From: Lophius americanus
Taxonomy: Eukaryota; Chordata; Actinopteri; Lophiiformes; Lophiidae
Reading direction: 5' to 3'
DNA: 64,000 nt
Assembly: GCA_037951165.1 (NCBI GenBank)
Contig: JBBDHG010000116.1
Location: 5,932,501 to 5,996,500, forward strand
In this document: positions 49,301-60,359 of the stretch, one piece after another
How the letters are laid out: every line of letters starts with the position of its first letter
Numbering within the stretch: position 1 is the stretch's first letter
Program-made: the position numbers and the translations under genes
Notes under the pieces: model-generated
Told to the model about the DNA's origin: nothing
The model's database searches: none
Seen by the model: only the letters and a program-made list of their open reading frames with translations

Positions 49301-52300
49301 AACTACAGAGTCTAGCTTCACCAAACGTTTATAATACTTCGTATATAATACGTTTGGTGAGATGTATATAGTAGTTGTTCTGAATGTTGTTTAGTCAGAA
49401 GAATACGGGTAAATTGTTAATCAAAGCAGACTCGACTGAAGTCCAAAAGAAGTTCTTTGAAGATCAGCCCTTTGAAAGACTTTTTTTTTTGTCTGTCCTG
49501 TTAGCTTTGAAGTTGTGGGCTACGGTTGCATGACCTGTATTGGCAACAGTGGGCCGCTGCCAGAGCCTGTGGTGGAGGCCATAACCCAGGTACTGACGAG
49601 CCGTCTTCACATCCCACCTGTATAGTTTCACCTCCTCACAACCTCTTTCTGCAGCCTCGTACTTTGAACCACAGATTTCTTCTCTCTCACTTTACCATCG
49701 GTGCACGTAAACCCAAACACATTCCCACTATACAGTATCTAGTAGTACTTCTAGCTTACACTGATCTGTGTTTCAGGGAGATCTGGTTGCTGCAGGCGTC
49801 CTCTCAGGAAATAGGAACTTTGAAGGGAGGGTCCACCCCAACACCAGAGCAAACTACCTGGCCTCTCCGCCGCTGGTCATTGCCTACGCTATCGCTGGAA
49901 CTGTGAGGATAGACTTTGAGAAAGAACCCATTGGTGAGAGTTTGAGTCTGACTATAATTATACTGCTGGCTATAATTATACTGAAGTTCAATCATTTAAA
50001 GCGTTCATCTGACCTGCGTAATGAAAATGGGTTTAGGGGTTAAGGCCTACATCCAACACCTCCATAGAATGATTCCATCTAAAATGAAATATTCCTGATT
50101 TAACTCATTTCTAAAACAAGATAACTTTGAGATTGAACAGTAATTATTTAAATCAGATTTATTACCACTGTTATGTAGAGTGGTACCGCTCCATTAACAT
50201 TTGCTTCAGGTTCCGGGGATGAAACCATGATATCTTTCAAAGTATATTATATTATAGTTTTACACATGAACCAAAAAAGTAGATGTTCCTTTTAAAAATT
50301 TAGATTCTTATGAGGTATTAAAAGGAGACTCTGACGTTTGTTCACAGCCAAACAACATACACTCCTTAAGCCCGCCAATGGAATGCTGTACAGGTCATGT
50401 TCTGATGCATTTGGGGTATTTATCATCTTCAGATAACTTAAGTCATCGAGGACAATGACCAAACCCTCCACTTTTTGAGTGAGTGGACCTCGTACACAGT
50501 CAAAGTGTAAATGTGCCCCGGAAGCAAACTGAGTTGTGGACACCAGCGTAGGATGTTCCTTGGCAGCAGAGTTTTGTCACCGGTGCTGATGCTGCTGCAC
50601 CAACCTCCCAGATGTAGATTAAATGTATCCTCTGTCAGACGAAGAGCATTAATATACTCTTAAACAATGCGTCGTCACCAGAGCCTAGTGCTTTTATTCA
50701 CGCTGCTCTCTGGAGGATGTGTTTCTCAAGCACAAATGGGTCATGTAACATGAACTGGGCGTATGCAGAGCTCATTTGGACTTCAGAACGGATCATCTCA
50801 CACTCATGGATGCAGAAAACATAGTTCCAACTTCAGGCCTTAAAGGGCCGGCCTTCAAAGTTGTGTTTTATTTATAAAAGTACTTCCTTCTGTTTCCGCT
50901 TCTCAGACAGATTTTAGATGATTTCCTCCTTTCCTGTTTCTGTTGCAGCCACTAATGCAGAGGGCAGAGAAGTTTTCCTGAGGGACATCTGGCCCACCCG
51001 GGAGGAGATTCAGGCAGTGGAGAGGTTGTTTGTTATTCCATCCATGTTCAAAGAGGTCTATGAGAAGATTGAGGTAGAGTAACCTTAAGTCTGTTTGGTG
51101 AGAACTGATCAGCAGTGTGATGTTCCTGTGGGACTGACGTGAATCCTTCTGTGTTGTTGTTGTTGTTGTTGTTGTTGTAGAAAGTGAATGAGCGCTGGAA
51201 CTCCCTGGCAGCTCCCTCTGATAAACTGTATACCTGGGACCCCAAATCAACCTACATCAAGTCGCCTCCCTTCTTTGAGGGTTTGGTAGGTAAACACAAG
51301 AAGTACAATCAGTGTCCCGTCTCTGCTAGAACATGGAAGTGAGTAAGTGTTATGATTAAAACAATGATTTCACCAAAATGTTTGTCCTCCAGTTGTACGT
51401 AATCTTAAATTAGTCTTATGTGCAACTACAACATTGTCTTCAAGAGTTAGGTAGCAATTATTATTTATTTTTTTGTGTTGAATCATCTCAACTCAATGCT
51501 AAAGTTTTCTGTGGTTCAGGATGTATCCCCTATCATATTCACTATTAGACTTCAGTTCCATATTTCTCAACTATCTTATTATTTAACCTTTGTTTGAATT
51601 TTCATAGAGAACTACAGTCATAATTTAAAAAACCTCTACACGTTTACTTCTTTAACTGATAAACATCTATCTTTATTATTTGTTATCATTAATTATGTTG
51701 AAACAATCTCTCTCATTTCCAACGGCCTCCGAATGCTTCACGGTTTCCCGTGTCACGCCGTATCCTTCTGCTAACCGAAGTGTGTGGTGTCACGTTTTCT
51801 CTGCTCAGAGCATGGAGCTGCAGCCTCCTCAGTCCATCACAGACGCCTTGGTGCTGCTGAACCTGGGAGACTCCGTCACCACAGACCACATCTCTCCTGC
51901 AGGGAACATCGCCCGGACCAGCAGTGCAGCTCGCTTCCTGACCAGCAAAGGGTGAGTCACCTCCGGGAAACTCAACTTCAAAGGAGCAGTCCCAGCAGTC
52001 TTAGAAGTTAGTTATCTCTCTTGGATACTTTAAGTCCAAGGCGCCGTTGTAACTAACATACAGATATGAACATCTTCCAGTTTGAGCAGTGACCTCAGTT
52101 GTTTTATTATAACTAACTCTCTACGCCGACTCCCGGAATCCTCCAAATGTCTCTTTGTTTGTTTTTCTGACAGTCTGAGTCCTCGTGATTACAACTCGTA
52201 CGGCTCACGTCGAGGTAACGACGCCGTCATGGCCAGAGGGACGTTTGCCAACATCCGCCTCTTTAACAAGTTCCTCAACAAGCAGGCGCCTCAGACTGTT

Positions 52301-53660
52301 CACCTTCCAACCGGAGAAACGGTGAGCAGGAAGCCCCTCCATGAATTTGTACCAGTCGACAGTCCAGTGGTAGACGCAGGGCAGGAAGTAACCACGACGC
52401 TCCTGGGGAGTCTTCACCCTCGCCTCTCAGTGCCGCTTCAGATCATCTAGACCACTCTGACTCCATCACACACACACTGATGCTGTTTGTCTCCCTTTCT
52501 GTCCAGCTGGATGTGTTTGACGCTGCAGAGAGATACAAGCAGTCAGGAATCCCTCTGCTGGTTCTAGCAGGGAAGGAGTACGGCTCAGGCAGCTCCAGGG
52601 ACTGGGCCGCAAAGGGCCCCTCCCTCCTGGTGAGGAAGACCTTCTTTTTTAGTAGCCATGAAATTAAACTTTTTTGAGGTACAGAAATCTTAGTCATCAT
52701 TCAATTTAGCTGGATTCATTTGATAATCCAATGATCCCTGAGGGAACAGGTGCAGCAGAACAATCTAATGTTAGACAAATATGAGGAAGGTGAACGAGAA
52801 ACATCCTTTGTTTTATCAAAAGACCAATCATTCATTTTAAGACGAATAATTAGGAATAAACCACCAGATACTTTTCTTGTGAAGGTGCAGCTGTTCTACG
52901 GCTTCACTCAATTTAGCATTTTTCAAGCTGATCCAAGTTTGATTACAATGAAGAGGCAGAAAGAAACGGTCTGGTTGTTTTCTGAGTTCAAGCTGTCTGT
53001 ACCAGGACTGGCTTTAGGGTGACTGGGTCCCAGCTGTAGCGTCATATCAGACCCTATAGACCTAAAAAAAGACCCCACTATCCCTACCACTGGTGAAAAG
53101 GGTGTTTAACTGGACGTTGAGGACGTCTCAGATGAAGTTAGGACCTGTCAGGGTTGGTGGTAGTAGATTTTTATTCCTGGTTACTGCTGTGGTGTCCTCA
53201 CATAACTTGAAGGGTGAAAACGCTGCGATGACTTTCTTTCAAATGTGAGCTGCTGGTTTGGGTTGACAGGGCATTAAGGCGGTCATAGCAGAGAGCTATG
53301 AGCGGATTCACCGCAGCAACCTGGTCGGGATGGGCGTGATTCCTCTGGAGTATCTACCCGGAGACACGGCCGACAGCCTGGGCCTGACCGGTCGGGAGCG
53401 CTACACCATCGCCATCCCAGAGCAGCTCACACCCAGGATGATGGTGGATGTGAAGGTGGGTTGAAGACACGGTCTCCTAGAGCCCCTCAGTGGTTCCGCT
53501 GTTGGTGCAACACTGGTTAGATGCTGTCTCTCTGTCCTCACAGCTGGACACGGGGAAGACGTTCAGAGTGAGGATGAGGTACGACACGGACGTGGAGCTG
53601 GCCTACTTCCTCCACGGAGGCATCCTCAACTACATGATCCGCAAGATGTCCGAGAACTAG
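43323..53660 (+). CDS. aco1: Cytosolic aconitate hydratase / iron regulatory protein 1 (complete)
   Basis: With a 4Fe-4S cluster this enzyme isomerises citrate and isocitrate in the cytosol. Without it, the protein binds iron-responsive elements in ferritin, transferrin-receptor and other mRNAs. Coding exons: 43323-43431, 43508-43676, 43953-44090, 44477-44546, 44644-44827, 46313-46452, 46560-46731, 47382-47482, 47731-47847, 48802-48961, 49040-49175, 49505-49589, 49777-49933, 50949-51073, 51181-51285, 51809-51951, 52174-52321, 52507-52629, 53270-53455, 53544-53660. They total 2685 bases, 894 residues (human 889), ending in TAG. Cluster ligands are Cys441 (SCTNTSN), Cys507 and Cys510 (GCMTCIG). 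Arg540, Arg545, Ser782 and Arg784 (GSGSSRDW) match human R536, R541, S778 and R780, which serve catalysis and RNA binding. The start has a purine-rich AGAGGAGG before ATG, and the N-terminus is four residues longer than human. IREB2 is excluded because its extra cysteine-rich exon is absent. No mitochondrial presequence is seen, which excludes ACO2. Confidence 0.97.
44955..46094. repeat. aco1: About 1.1-kb minisatellite in aco1 intron 5
   Basis: About 80 tandem units of 13 or 15 bases built from CAGTACACACACATA, CAGTACTCACACATA and CAGTACACACATA. The first 200 bases also contain TACTGTACACACACATACAG-type units that are inverted repeats (TACTGTA...TACAGTA). It fills most of the intron between exons 44644-44827 and 46313-46452. 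Many overlapping open frames on both strands are repeat artefacts. Confidence 0.95.
46191..46216. repeat. 8-bp hairpin CGCGTACC / GGTACGCG
   Basis: Perfect arms 46191-46198 and 46209-46216 around ACTAGAGGGA, about 100 bases upstream of an aco1 exon. The words recur in part at about 23670-23700, suggesting a dispersed repeat fragment. Confidence 0.7.
49934..50948. other. aco1 intron with an unassigned minus-strand frame
   Basis: On the minus strand 50292-50543 encodes 83 residues including HFDCVRGPLTQKVEGLVIVL and DDLSYLKM. The composition looks protein-like, but no family was recognised. The upstream minus strand to about 50700 is open only in pieces. It may be a decayed retroelement or processed sequence. 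Confidence 0.25.
51152..51178 (+). repeat. aco1: (TTG)n tract directly before an aco1 acceptor
   Basis: About nine TTG units run into TAG and the exon at 51181. Confidence 0.95.
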
Positions 53661-54400
53661 CAGCACACGCTCCCAGCTCCCCGCTGAAGAGGCGTCGGCG
53701 TGGTGATTTAGTGAAGGCGGTCAACAGAGGAGTACCACCCCAAAAAAAAAAAAAAAATCCAGTCATTGTCCACGTTTGTACTCTAACAGCCAGAAAACAC
53801 AAGATGAACACAGAAGGAGAGAGAGAGAGGTTCTCTGAGAACGACCAAAACAGATCAATGTTCTGTTGGTGAACGTGTGTCAGCGTTCAGAAACAGCTGC
53901 ATGGAGGACCAGGAACATTCCTCTCACCTACAGATCCGGTTATTTTATTATTTTATTTTACCTCTAAATGAGAGTTAATGATTGTTGTTGTTCTTTTGGT
54001 GTAATTATTCATATCCAGACTGCGTTTTAAATTGTGAGCGTAACATATTTTAGAGATTACAGTGTGAAAATGACCAGCCCAAAGTGTTCTGACCCGGCAG
54101 GACACAGGGATGGTAACATTCCTGGAGGATAACAGAGAACATCACGCTCTGACCTCTGTGTCCTCATGACAGAACCGTGTGTCCGTAGTGGGGGTTCTGT
54201 GTGACACTGTTCAGAACCCGGATTCTTTCGGTGTCGATAGCCGTTAGCGTCAGGTGTCTGGTCCAACATTCCCCACAGCTGCTCCTTTAACACGTTTTTA
54301 AAATGGTGCAGATGAGAATGACTGATTCTTCTCTCTTATCCGGTGTAAGAGATCCGTTTGTATAAATATCAGCTGAGGCTGCAGCAGGCCAGTCGCCGTC

Positions 54401-54512
54401 CTCGTCTCCTCGTCTCCTCGTCTCCTCGTCTCCTCGTCTCCTCGTCTCCTCGTCTCCTCGTCTCCTCGTCTCCTCGTCTCCTCGTCTCCTCGTCTCCTCG
54501 TCTCCTCGTCTC
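54401..54512 (+). repeat. 8-bp minisatellite CTCGTCTC, exactly 14 copies
   Basis: All 14 copies are identical. About 740 bases after the aco1 stop, possibly within its 3' UTR. The purine-rich minus strand gives GDEETRRR-type open frames that are artefacts. Confidence 0.95.
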
Positions 54513-54706
54513 CCTCCTCCATCTTTTTCTCCGTCCTGGTCAGTTACCGCCAGGATTTTGTCCACACCATCATCAGGAGACCCGTTCACGCAGTGAAGTG
54601 GGTCTGCTCAGCCCGCCATCGCCCTCTGTTCCAGACTTTAACCGAGTTTCAGTTTCAGTTGACAAATATGATTATAAACCAATAAGACCATTCATATATA
54701 ATACTT

Positions 54707-54712
54707 AATAAA
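54707..54712 (+). terminator. aco1: Candidate polyadenylation signal of aco1
   Basis: AATAAA about 1.05 kb after the aco1 TAG, followed by an A-run. Another hexamer lies at 55082-55087. If either is used, the 3' UTR would contain the 8-bp minisatellite at 54401-54512. Confidence 0.35.
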
Positions 54713-54768
54713 AAAACTAGTATGTTTTATTTAGAAGAAACAAAACCTTTATCGTTTTTAATGTTTCC

Positions 54769-54817
54769 ATCGGCCACAACATTAGAACCATTTATCAATT
54801 CTAATGTCGTGGCCGAT
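54769..54817. mobile_element. Compact palindrome, probably two transposon ends almost back to back
   Basis: The 19-base arms 54769-54787 and 54799-54817 are complementary with one mismatch (core ATCGGCCACAACATTAGAA), with an 11-base loop. The arm resembles the end of an abundant fish DNA transposon I recall (CGGCCACAACATTA), so this may be an extreme internal-deletion derivative. Confidence 0.55.
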
Positions 54818-55358
54818 GTTAAGTCAACAGTTTCTAAACAGAAAGGACGATTTGCTGCGATACGCTGGCCGTACTTACTGAGCTCTGGAACATTCCAGAC
54901 TCCGGTAACCCCCACAGACACTGCAGGGGACCTTTGTTTGTTTTGTTTTTACAAGTTTTTCAAGTCACAAACATGTCATTTATAACAGATTACGTATTTA
55001 TTTTTCATTCATCATCACTTTAAATAATAACTACAGTTTATGTTTACAGTCACTTCATTTTTATTTCTATTGGAATCCATCAATAAACCTGGTTACTGAT
55101 TAGGTAACGTGAGCTATGCATGAAAGTAATATATTAAAAACCATTCTTGTATAAAAAACTAAACTACAATGTTACACTTCTTGTTCCTAAGAATAAACTT
55201 TTAATTCTACTTTATGTGTAGGAGTAGTAAAGTTTTGGGTAGACGGCTAGTTTACATCCGAGGAAAAGTTTGTACTGAAACTATAATAATAATGTGTCAG
55301 TCACATTTAGTATTGATCAATCCCATTTAGTCCATTTCACCCGTCGTGGAGGAGCAGT

Positions 55359-55633
55359 GAAGCTCCTCTGAAGCTCCTCTGAAGCTCTTCTGAAGCTCCT
55401 CTGAAGCTCTTCTGAAGCTCCTCTGAAGCTCTTCTGAAGCTCCTCTGAAGCTCTTCTGAAGCTCCTCTGAAGCTCCTCTGAAGCTCTTCTGAAGCTCTTC
55501 TGAAGCTCCTCTGAAGCTCTTCTGAAGCTCTTCTGAAGCTCCTCTGAAGCTCTTCTGAAGCTCCTCTGAAGCTCTTCTGAAGCTCTTCTGAAGCTCCTCT
55601 GAAGCTCCTCTGAAGCTCTTCTGAAGCTCCTCT
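55359..55633 (+). repeat. 11-bp minisatellite, 25 copies of two variants
   Basis: Exactly 25 units of GAAGCTCCTCT (C type) or GAAGCTCTTCT (T type). In order they read CCTCTCTCTC CTTCTTCTCT TCCTC. No other substitutions were seen within the array. It is open on the minus strand in more than one frame (EELQRSFRGAS-like), which is an artefact. Confidence 0.95.
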
Positions 55634-56551
55634 GAAGATCCCGGGGAGAATACTGGGGTTTGTTGATGTACCGTAAAAGATTAGTGTAGACTTTTCTCTA
55701 TAAGTCATCATTTATATCTGTGGTGTGTAGATCAAATGTATCCGGTCTTACTCCTTATGAAAGGCGTCACCACCGGCCCGGTTGTGGAGTTTTAACAATA
55801 CATTTAATTTCATTCAGCCACCAGTCCCAGAGGAGCTGCTCTCAGCTGTTCAGCAGTATTCCGTTTCCATGGAGGGCAGATCGAAGGGGTTTTGTTTAAC
55901 ATTTGAATGTTTCAGAGGGGACTGGAGGAAACCAGGATGTTGTTTTCCTGTTCAGGGATTCTGTTGTTGACCAATAACTGGCTGGGATCAACCAGCAGGA
56001 GGAAATAAGAGTTGAATATTGCCGTTAACAAACAAGAATGATTCCTTTGAGTCGCTCATGGCAGCGTCTCCCTCACAACCACACCTTCATCCCAGAAACC
56101 TCCTTGTAACTCTGTGTCCGCCTTAATAACTGTTTATGTCTTAATTCAAAGGTGTTTGTGTGTTTCACGCTCTTCCTCTTCTTCGTCCGTTGTACCTGCC
56201 ACAGATTACCGAGAGAATAAAATGCTATTGTCCTTCTTGGAATAGTTCTCCTGTCATTAATGTCACTTCAAATCAAAGATGCCGACGTTACTATGCTGAA
56301 CCCGTCAACATGAAGCTCTCGGAACCTGCAGGTTCTTGGTGGGGATGGACCTTCAATCCAGGGATCGTTGTAATCTCTGAAGAACACAGGTCCTGGAATA
56401 GAACAGGATCACATCTGCGAGGGACGCGTCCACCTCCAAATATCTAAACACCCAAGATATTATGTATATATATGTTAGAGACGAGAGGACAGTGACCGAT
56501 GATTGTTGGAATTTTAAACTGGAATTTTGTCCATTTCTCGCTCTTTCTGAC

Positions 56552-56647
56552 CGTCTGAGGGGTCCACCGTCTGAGGGGTCCACCGTCTGAGGGGTCCACC
56601 GTATGAGGGGTCCACTGTCTGAGGGGTCCAGCGTCTGAGGGGTCCAC
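56552..56647 (+). repeat. 16-bp minisatellite, 6 copies
   Basis: Unit CGTCTGAGGGGTCCAC, with single changes in copies 4 and 5 and a partial seventh copy after 56647. Confidence 0.95.
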
Positions 56648-56829
56648 CCTCTGAGGCCCATCCGGTCCTTCCATTCCTCCACGCCGGAGCTTCTCCTGTG
56701 TGAGACTGTGATAAGAAGGTGGCTTCATTGTCTTCTTGGAATAATTAGGGCCATCCCTGAAAAAAAAAATATATATATATATTTGAATATATATATATGG
56801 AGAAAACTGACGATGCTTTAAGAAGAATG

Positions 56830-58689
56830 ACTCTCCCCGTCAGATCCAGCACATTTCTATTTATGATCTGGATTCATGTAATATTCTGGGTTTTAACAGT
56901 CACATCATGACATCATGGGTCAGACTTTCCTCTTTCCTCACGCTGAAAGCTGAGACCGCACTAAAGGCTGTGTCATTATCTTCAATCGGTGAAGGGTCAG
57001 GTGGGAGGATGACCTTGGGCCCGCAGAGCTGAACACCTGACACCACTGTCGTCCCCCTGCCCGCCCTGGAGGATTAGCAGGAACCGTCATGTTCATGTTC
57101 ACGGCCCACCAGCTGTTACTACTGCACTGTAAAGCAGAGACTGCTGGGGGAGGGGCGGAGCTGGACGGAAAGAGTCAGCTGCGTTTGTCTGAGGGGTCCG
57201 GCATACCTTCAACATAGCTTCAGCACACAGACCCCTAATGATCGTACGGATCATACCGAGAGAACTCGCTGTAATCATAGAAACCACCGGGAGTCAAGTC
57301 CAACATCACAAATACTCAACGCCTACACCAAGTATACGTACGTGTAAAACATCTGACGCTTCAGACGACACACAATCAGCCTCACAAGAAGGATTCCAGG
57401 GAGAAATGGGAACTTTATTTCAGACGAAGCATCTCTCCATCATCATGTCGAGTCAGAGAATCTCTGAATGTCCCTGGTGTCTTCAGGACAGATTTCATTT
57501 TGACATTCTTAGATATCATCTCTAGTCACATTTGGATGGTAGCGTCCTCACATCCAGGACGGCGTCGCCGTTGTTCCGACGTAGGACGACTTTAATGAAC
57601 CCGAGGTGAAAAGGTTGAGATGTATGCTCACAAAAAGCTACTTCCAGGAAACATTACCGGCTTATTCTGAAACACGACACCTTCTAATTATAGTGGAATA
57701 GCATTCAAAATGGGATTTCCAAGCAAACATCAAAGTCTCCTTTATCTAAATATAGCCTGTTTTTTTCAAGAACTCTTACCAACTAAATGCTTTTGTTGTT
57801 CTACTGACAGATTATCTCCTACTAATAAGAACTTAAAACATGAATGTATGTATGAATGAATGAATGTTTTTACTTATTTTCTAGAAGGCGATTCTTTTTT
57901 CCTGTGAAGTCTGAGAGCCTAAAGTCACTCCAGGGGCTTCGAGGGTCTGAGGCAACATCTTCCTCCTCAGTATGAGTCTCAGCTTCCTGCATCAGGCGAG
58001 ATCAGAGCAGGCAGGGGAAAGAACATACAACCCTAACTATACCAAAAACCACCTCTTATCAACAATCGTTGCTGATAAAAGGTGTTTTTATTGATTTACT
58101 TCTATGTGACGGACTCTTTTGTAATGTTCTATATGTTTTATTTTTATTTTCCTAAGATAATTGCCCCTATCTGTGTTTCTATGTTCTGTTTCTATGTTGT
58201 CCACCGTTAACGACGATTTACCAATAAAGTTACACAAAACTCTATGAATGGTCTCTCATGTCTGACATAATCTAGGAACAATACATTCACTCACTCCTGC
58301 CGTCTGTTCAAGGCTGTTTGCATTATTCCTGAAAGAAATAATAATGTAACAATAAATGATCATTTAAATTTACGGCAATCTTATTTTTCATTAATATTTA
58401 CAGTTTAAATAGGTGAGTTAAATGAAAGTAACAAACATGAACTGTATATTACCTGCAGGGTTATATAAGATCAGCAGGCCCAGTCCATATTTAACTGCGG
58501 GGGAGAGAAGGCATTCCCCCTCTTAAAATCTTTGGTGTGGTGGTGGTTACTCTTGTGAACACCCCTCTGGCTGTAGCAGAATGGTAGAGTCCAACAAACC
58601 AGCTCCATCTGCATTATGGTGATGCAGCAGCTGAGTGTGACCACATGTTTCCAGGAGGATGTCGGAGGTTACTAGACACAGACAGGAAC
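56830..58689. other. Gene-poor DNA downstream of aco1
   Basis: No gene or clear mobile element seen, only a GAAT/GTAT microsatellite near 57845. Confidence 0.4.
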
Positions 58690-58870
58690 GTTGTTACCTC
58701 AACTTAGCCCTTTGATGTCCCGCTCAACTGTTTGGTTGATTACATTTTGAGTCACTATTTCTTATTCAAAAATGTGGCAGAACGTGTTTATAACACGACC
58801 CGGTGACCCATGTATATATGCTAAAGAGTGAGGGGCCAAGGACGGAGCCCTGGGAGACCCCACGTCAAAG
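58690..58870 (-). mobile_element. L2-like LINE reverse-transcriptase fragment, minus
   Basis: On the minus strand GGGGTCTCCCAGGGCTCCGT encodes a GVSQGSV motif followed by LGPSLF, then the same downstream words as 16262-16470. Frames are broken after that. Confidence 0.6.
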
Positions 58871-59159
58871 GACGGACGTTAAAATGTGAGAATCATAAAA
58901 ATAAGCTTTAACAAAAAAGATTTCGCGAAATTAAAATATTTATAGAGTATTTCTGCAAGAAATCAAATTTTCAAAGAAAAGACAGATTTATTTGTTTTGT
59001 TTTGCTATTTACCCAGAACCCAGAGGTACCGACGGTGACACAGGTGTCACTTAAAACTAAATGTACATTATGATTCTGTTACGGTCTTAATCCTTTACAA
59101 ACATATCCGGTTTCACTTTAGACCAGTTTAATTAAAGCCGTGTTAGTTTTTATCAAATA

Positions 59160-59520
59160 ATTCATCTAGTCATCCGTTTTCTTCTACTTCTCCGGAGACG
59201 GGTCTTGGTGGCAGCAGGTTCAGAAGTGTATTCTAGACGTCCCTCCCCACAGCAACCTCCACCGGCCACTCTATGGATGAGCCCAGCCCCCCTCTGAAGG
59301 ACGCTCATATCAGCTGCCTATGGCCTTGGCCTCATTCTTTGGGTTTCTACCCAGAGCTCATGAGCATAGATGCGGGTTTGAAGGTAGAGGGACCGGTGTA
59401 TTGAGAACTTTGCCTTACAACCCAACTCTCTCTTCAACCCAACGGACCGATACAACGCCACGACGACCGCTGATGCTGCACGACCCACCGGACCATCTCA
59501 CGGCCCCTTTTCCCAACATC
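59160..59520 (-). mobile_element. Non-LTR retrotransposon remnant, minus
   Basis: The + strand shows, in order, GGCAGCAGGTTCAGAAGTGT, TCTAGACGTCCCTCCCCACA, CCCAGAGCTCATGAGCATAG, GGACCGGTGTATTGAGAACT and TTGCCTTACAACCCAACTC. In this order they match the complement of a very common teleost non-LTR ORF. It is heavily deleted compared with the usual sequence. Family not assigned. Confidence 0.55.
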
Positions 59521-60123
59521 CGAGAACAAGACATGAGGTCGTGTTCACACCGGATAGACTTGTATCACGGGACTCGTATCACCATGGCGATCGTTTCCTG
59601 TGGTGCATTCACATGGGATAAGTGAAGACCGTAATTTACAAGAATTTTCTGACATTAATCGCCCAGATATGATCTTAAGGCTCTACATAAAACCCGCCGC
59701 TGCAGCCGGGTCAGCTGCCAGCGCCTGAAGGTGGGTTTGGGACAGACTGCCACTTCTGTCCTGGACCATTTCTGTTTCAGGATCAGACTGCTTCTAGTTC
59801 TATATCATATATTTCTCAATTCATGCCCCATAAATGCACCGCTGACTCTATTCCCTCCCCGGAGTCTTTGTGTCCTATCGATCCGAAGGCTCCCAGGTTC
59901 TTCTGGGTCCTGGTTCCTGGCTGTACCGGTCGTGGCCCTATCCACAGCCGAGGCCCTGCTGGACGCCATCTTCTCCTGCTGTCACTAACCATCATATATC
60001 CAATACTTGGATTGCTTCAAACCCCGACTCTTTGCCCCCTGTGTGACAGACCCCTGGTGAACCAGACAGCACAGATGGGTCTCGTCCTCTTTGTCGACCT
60101 CCAGAGGGGTCTAGTCTTCGCTG

Positions 60124-60271
60124 ATGGCCCCTTGCTCAGCCTCTGGGGGGTTCTTCAGCTCCGGTCTCCAGCTCAGCTACCGCAGGATTCTGGCTGCCGG
60201 CGCCTGTTCTGCCGGCACCGCTGTCGCTGCCTTCATCGGCGGAGGGATCAAACCTCTGCTGTGGCCAGGTA
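60124..60271 (+). other. Weak candidate exon with a hydrophobic Ala/Gly-rich segment
   Basis: The frame reads SGLQLSYRRILAAGACSAGT, then AVAAFIGGGIKPLLWP, and stops being protein-like at CCAG|GTACAC, which fits a donor at 60272. An acceptor-like TTCTTCAG lies inside the frame at about 60149-60156. The peptide could be a single membrane segment with a GxxxG-type face. I do not recognise the protein, no partner exon was found, and the upstream 59700-60000 looks repetitive, so this may be chance. Confidence 0.2.
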
Positions 60272-60359
60272 CACCTCTGCAGGCGGCCTCCTCAGGACCA
60301 GGTACACCTCCAGGGGCGACCCTCTCCTCCGTCTCCTCGTGTGTTCCACATTATTTAAT

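Noticed and set aside
54287..54589. Glu/Arg-rich open frame (GDEETRRR repeats)
   Set aside because: A translation of the 8-bp minisatellite, open in more than one frame.
53661..54720. Iron-responsive element in the aco1 3' flank
   Set aside because: No CAGTGN loop with a C-bulged stem was seen; the hairpin at 54769 has a different shape.
55337..55711. 124-codon repeat protein (EELQRSFRGAS)
   Set aside because: Produced by the 11-bp array; no start context, exon structure or conserved domain.
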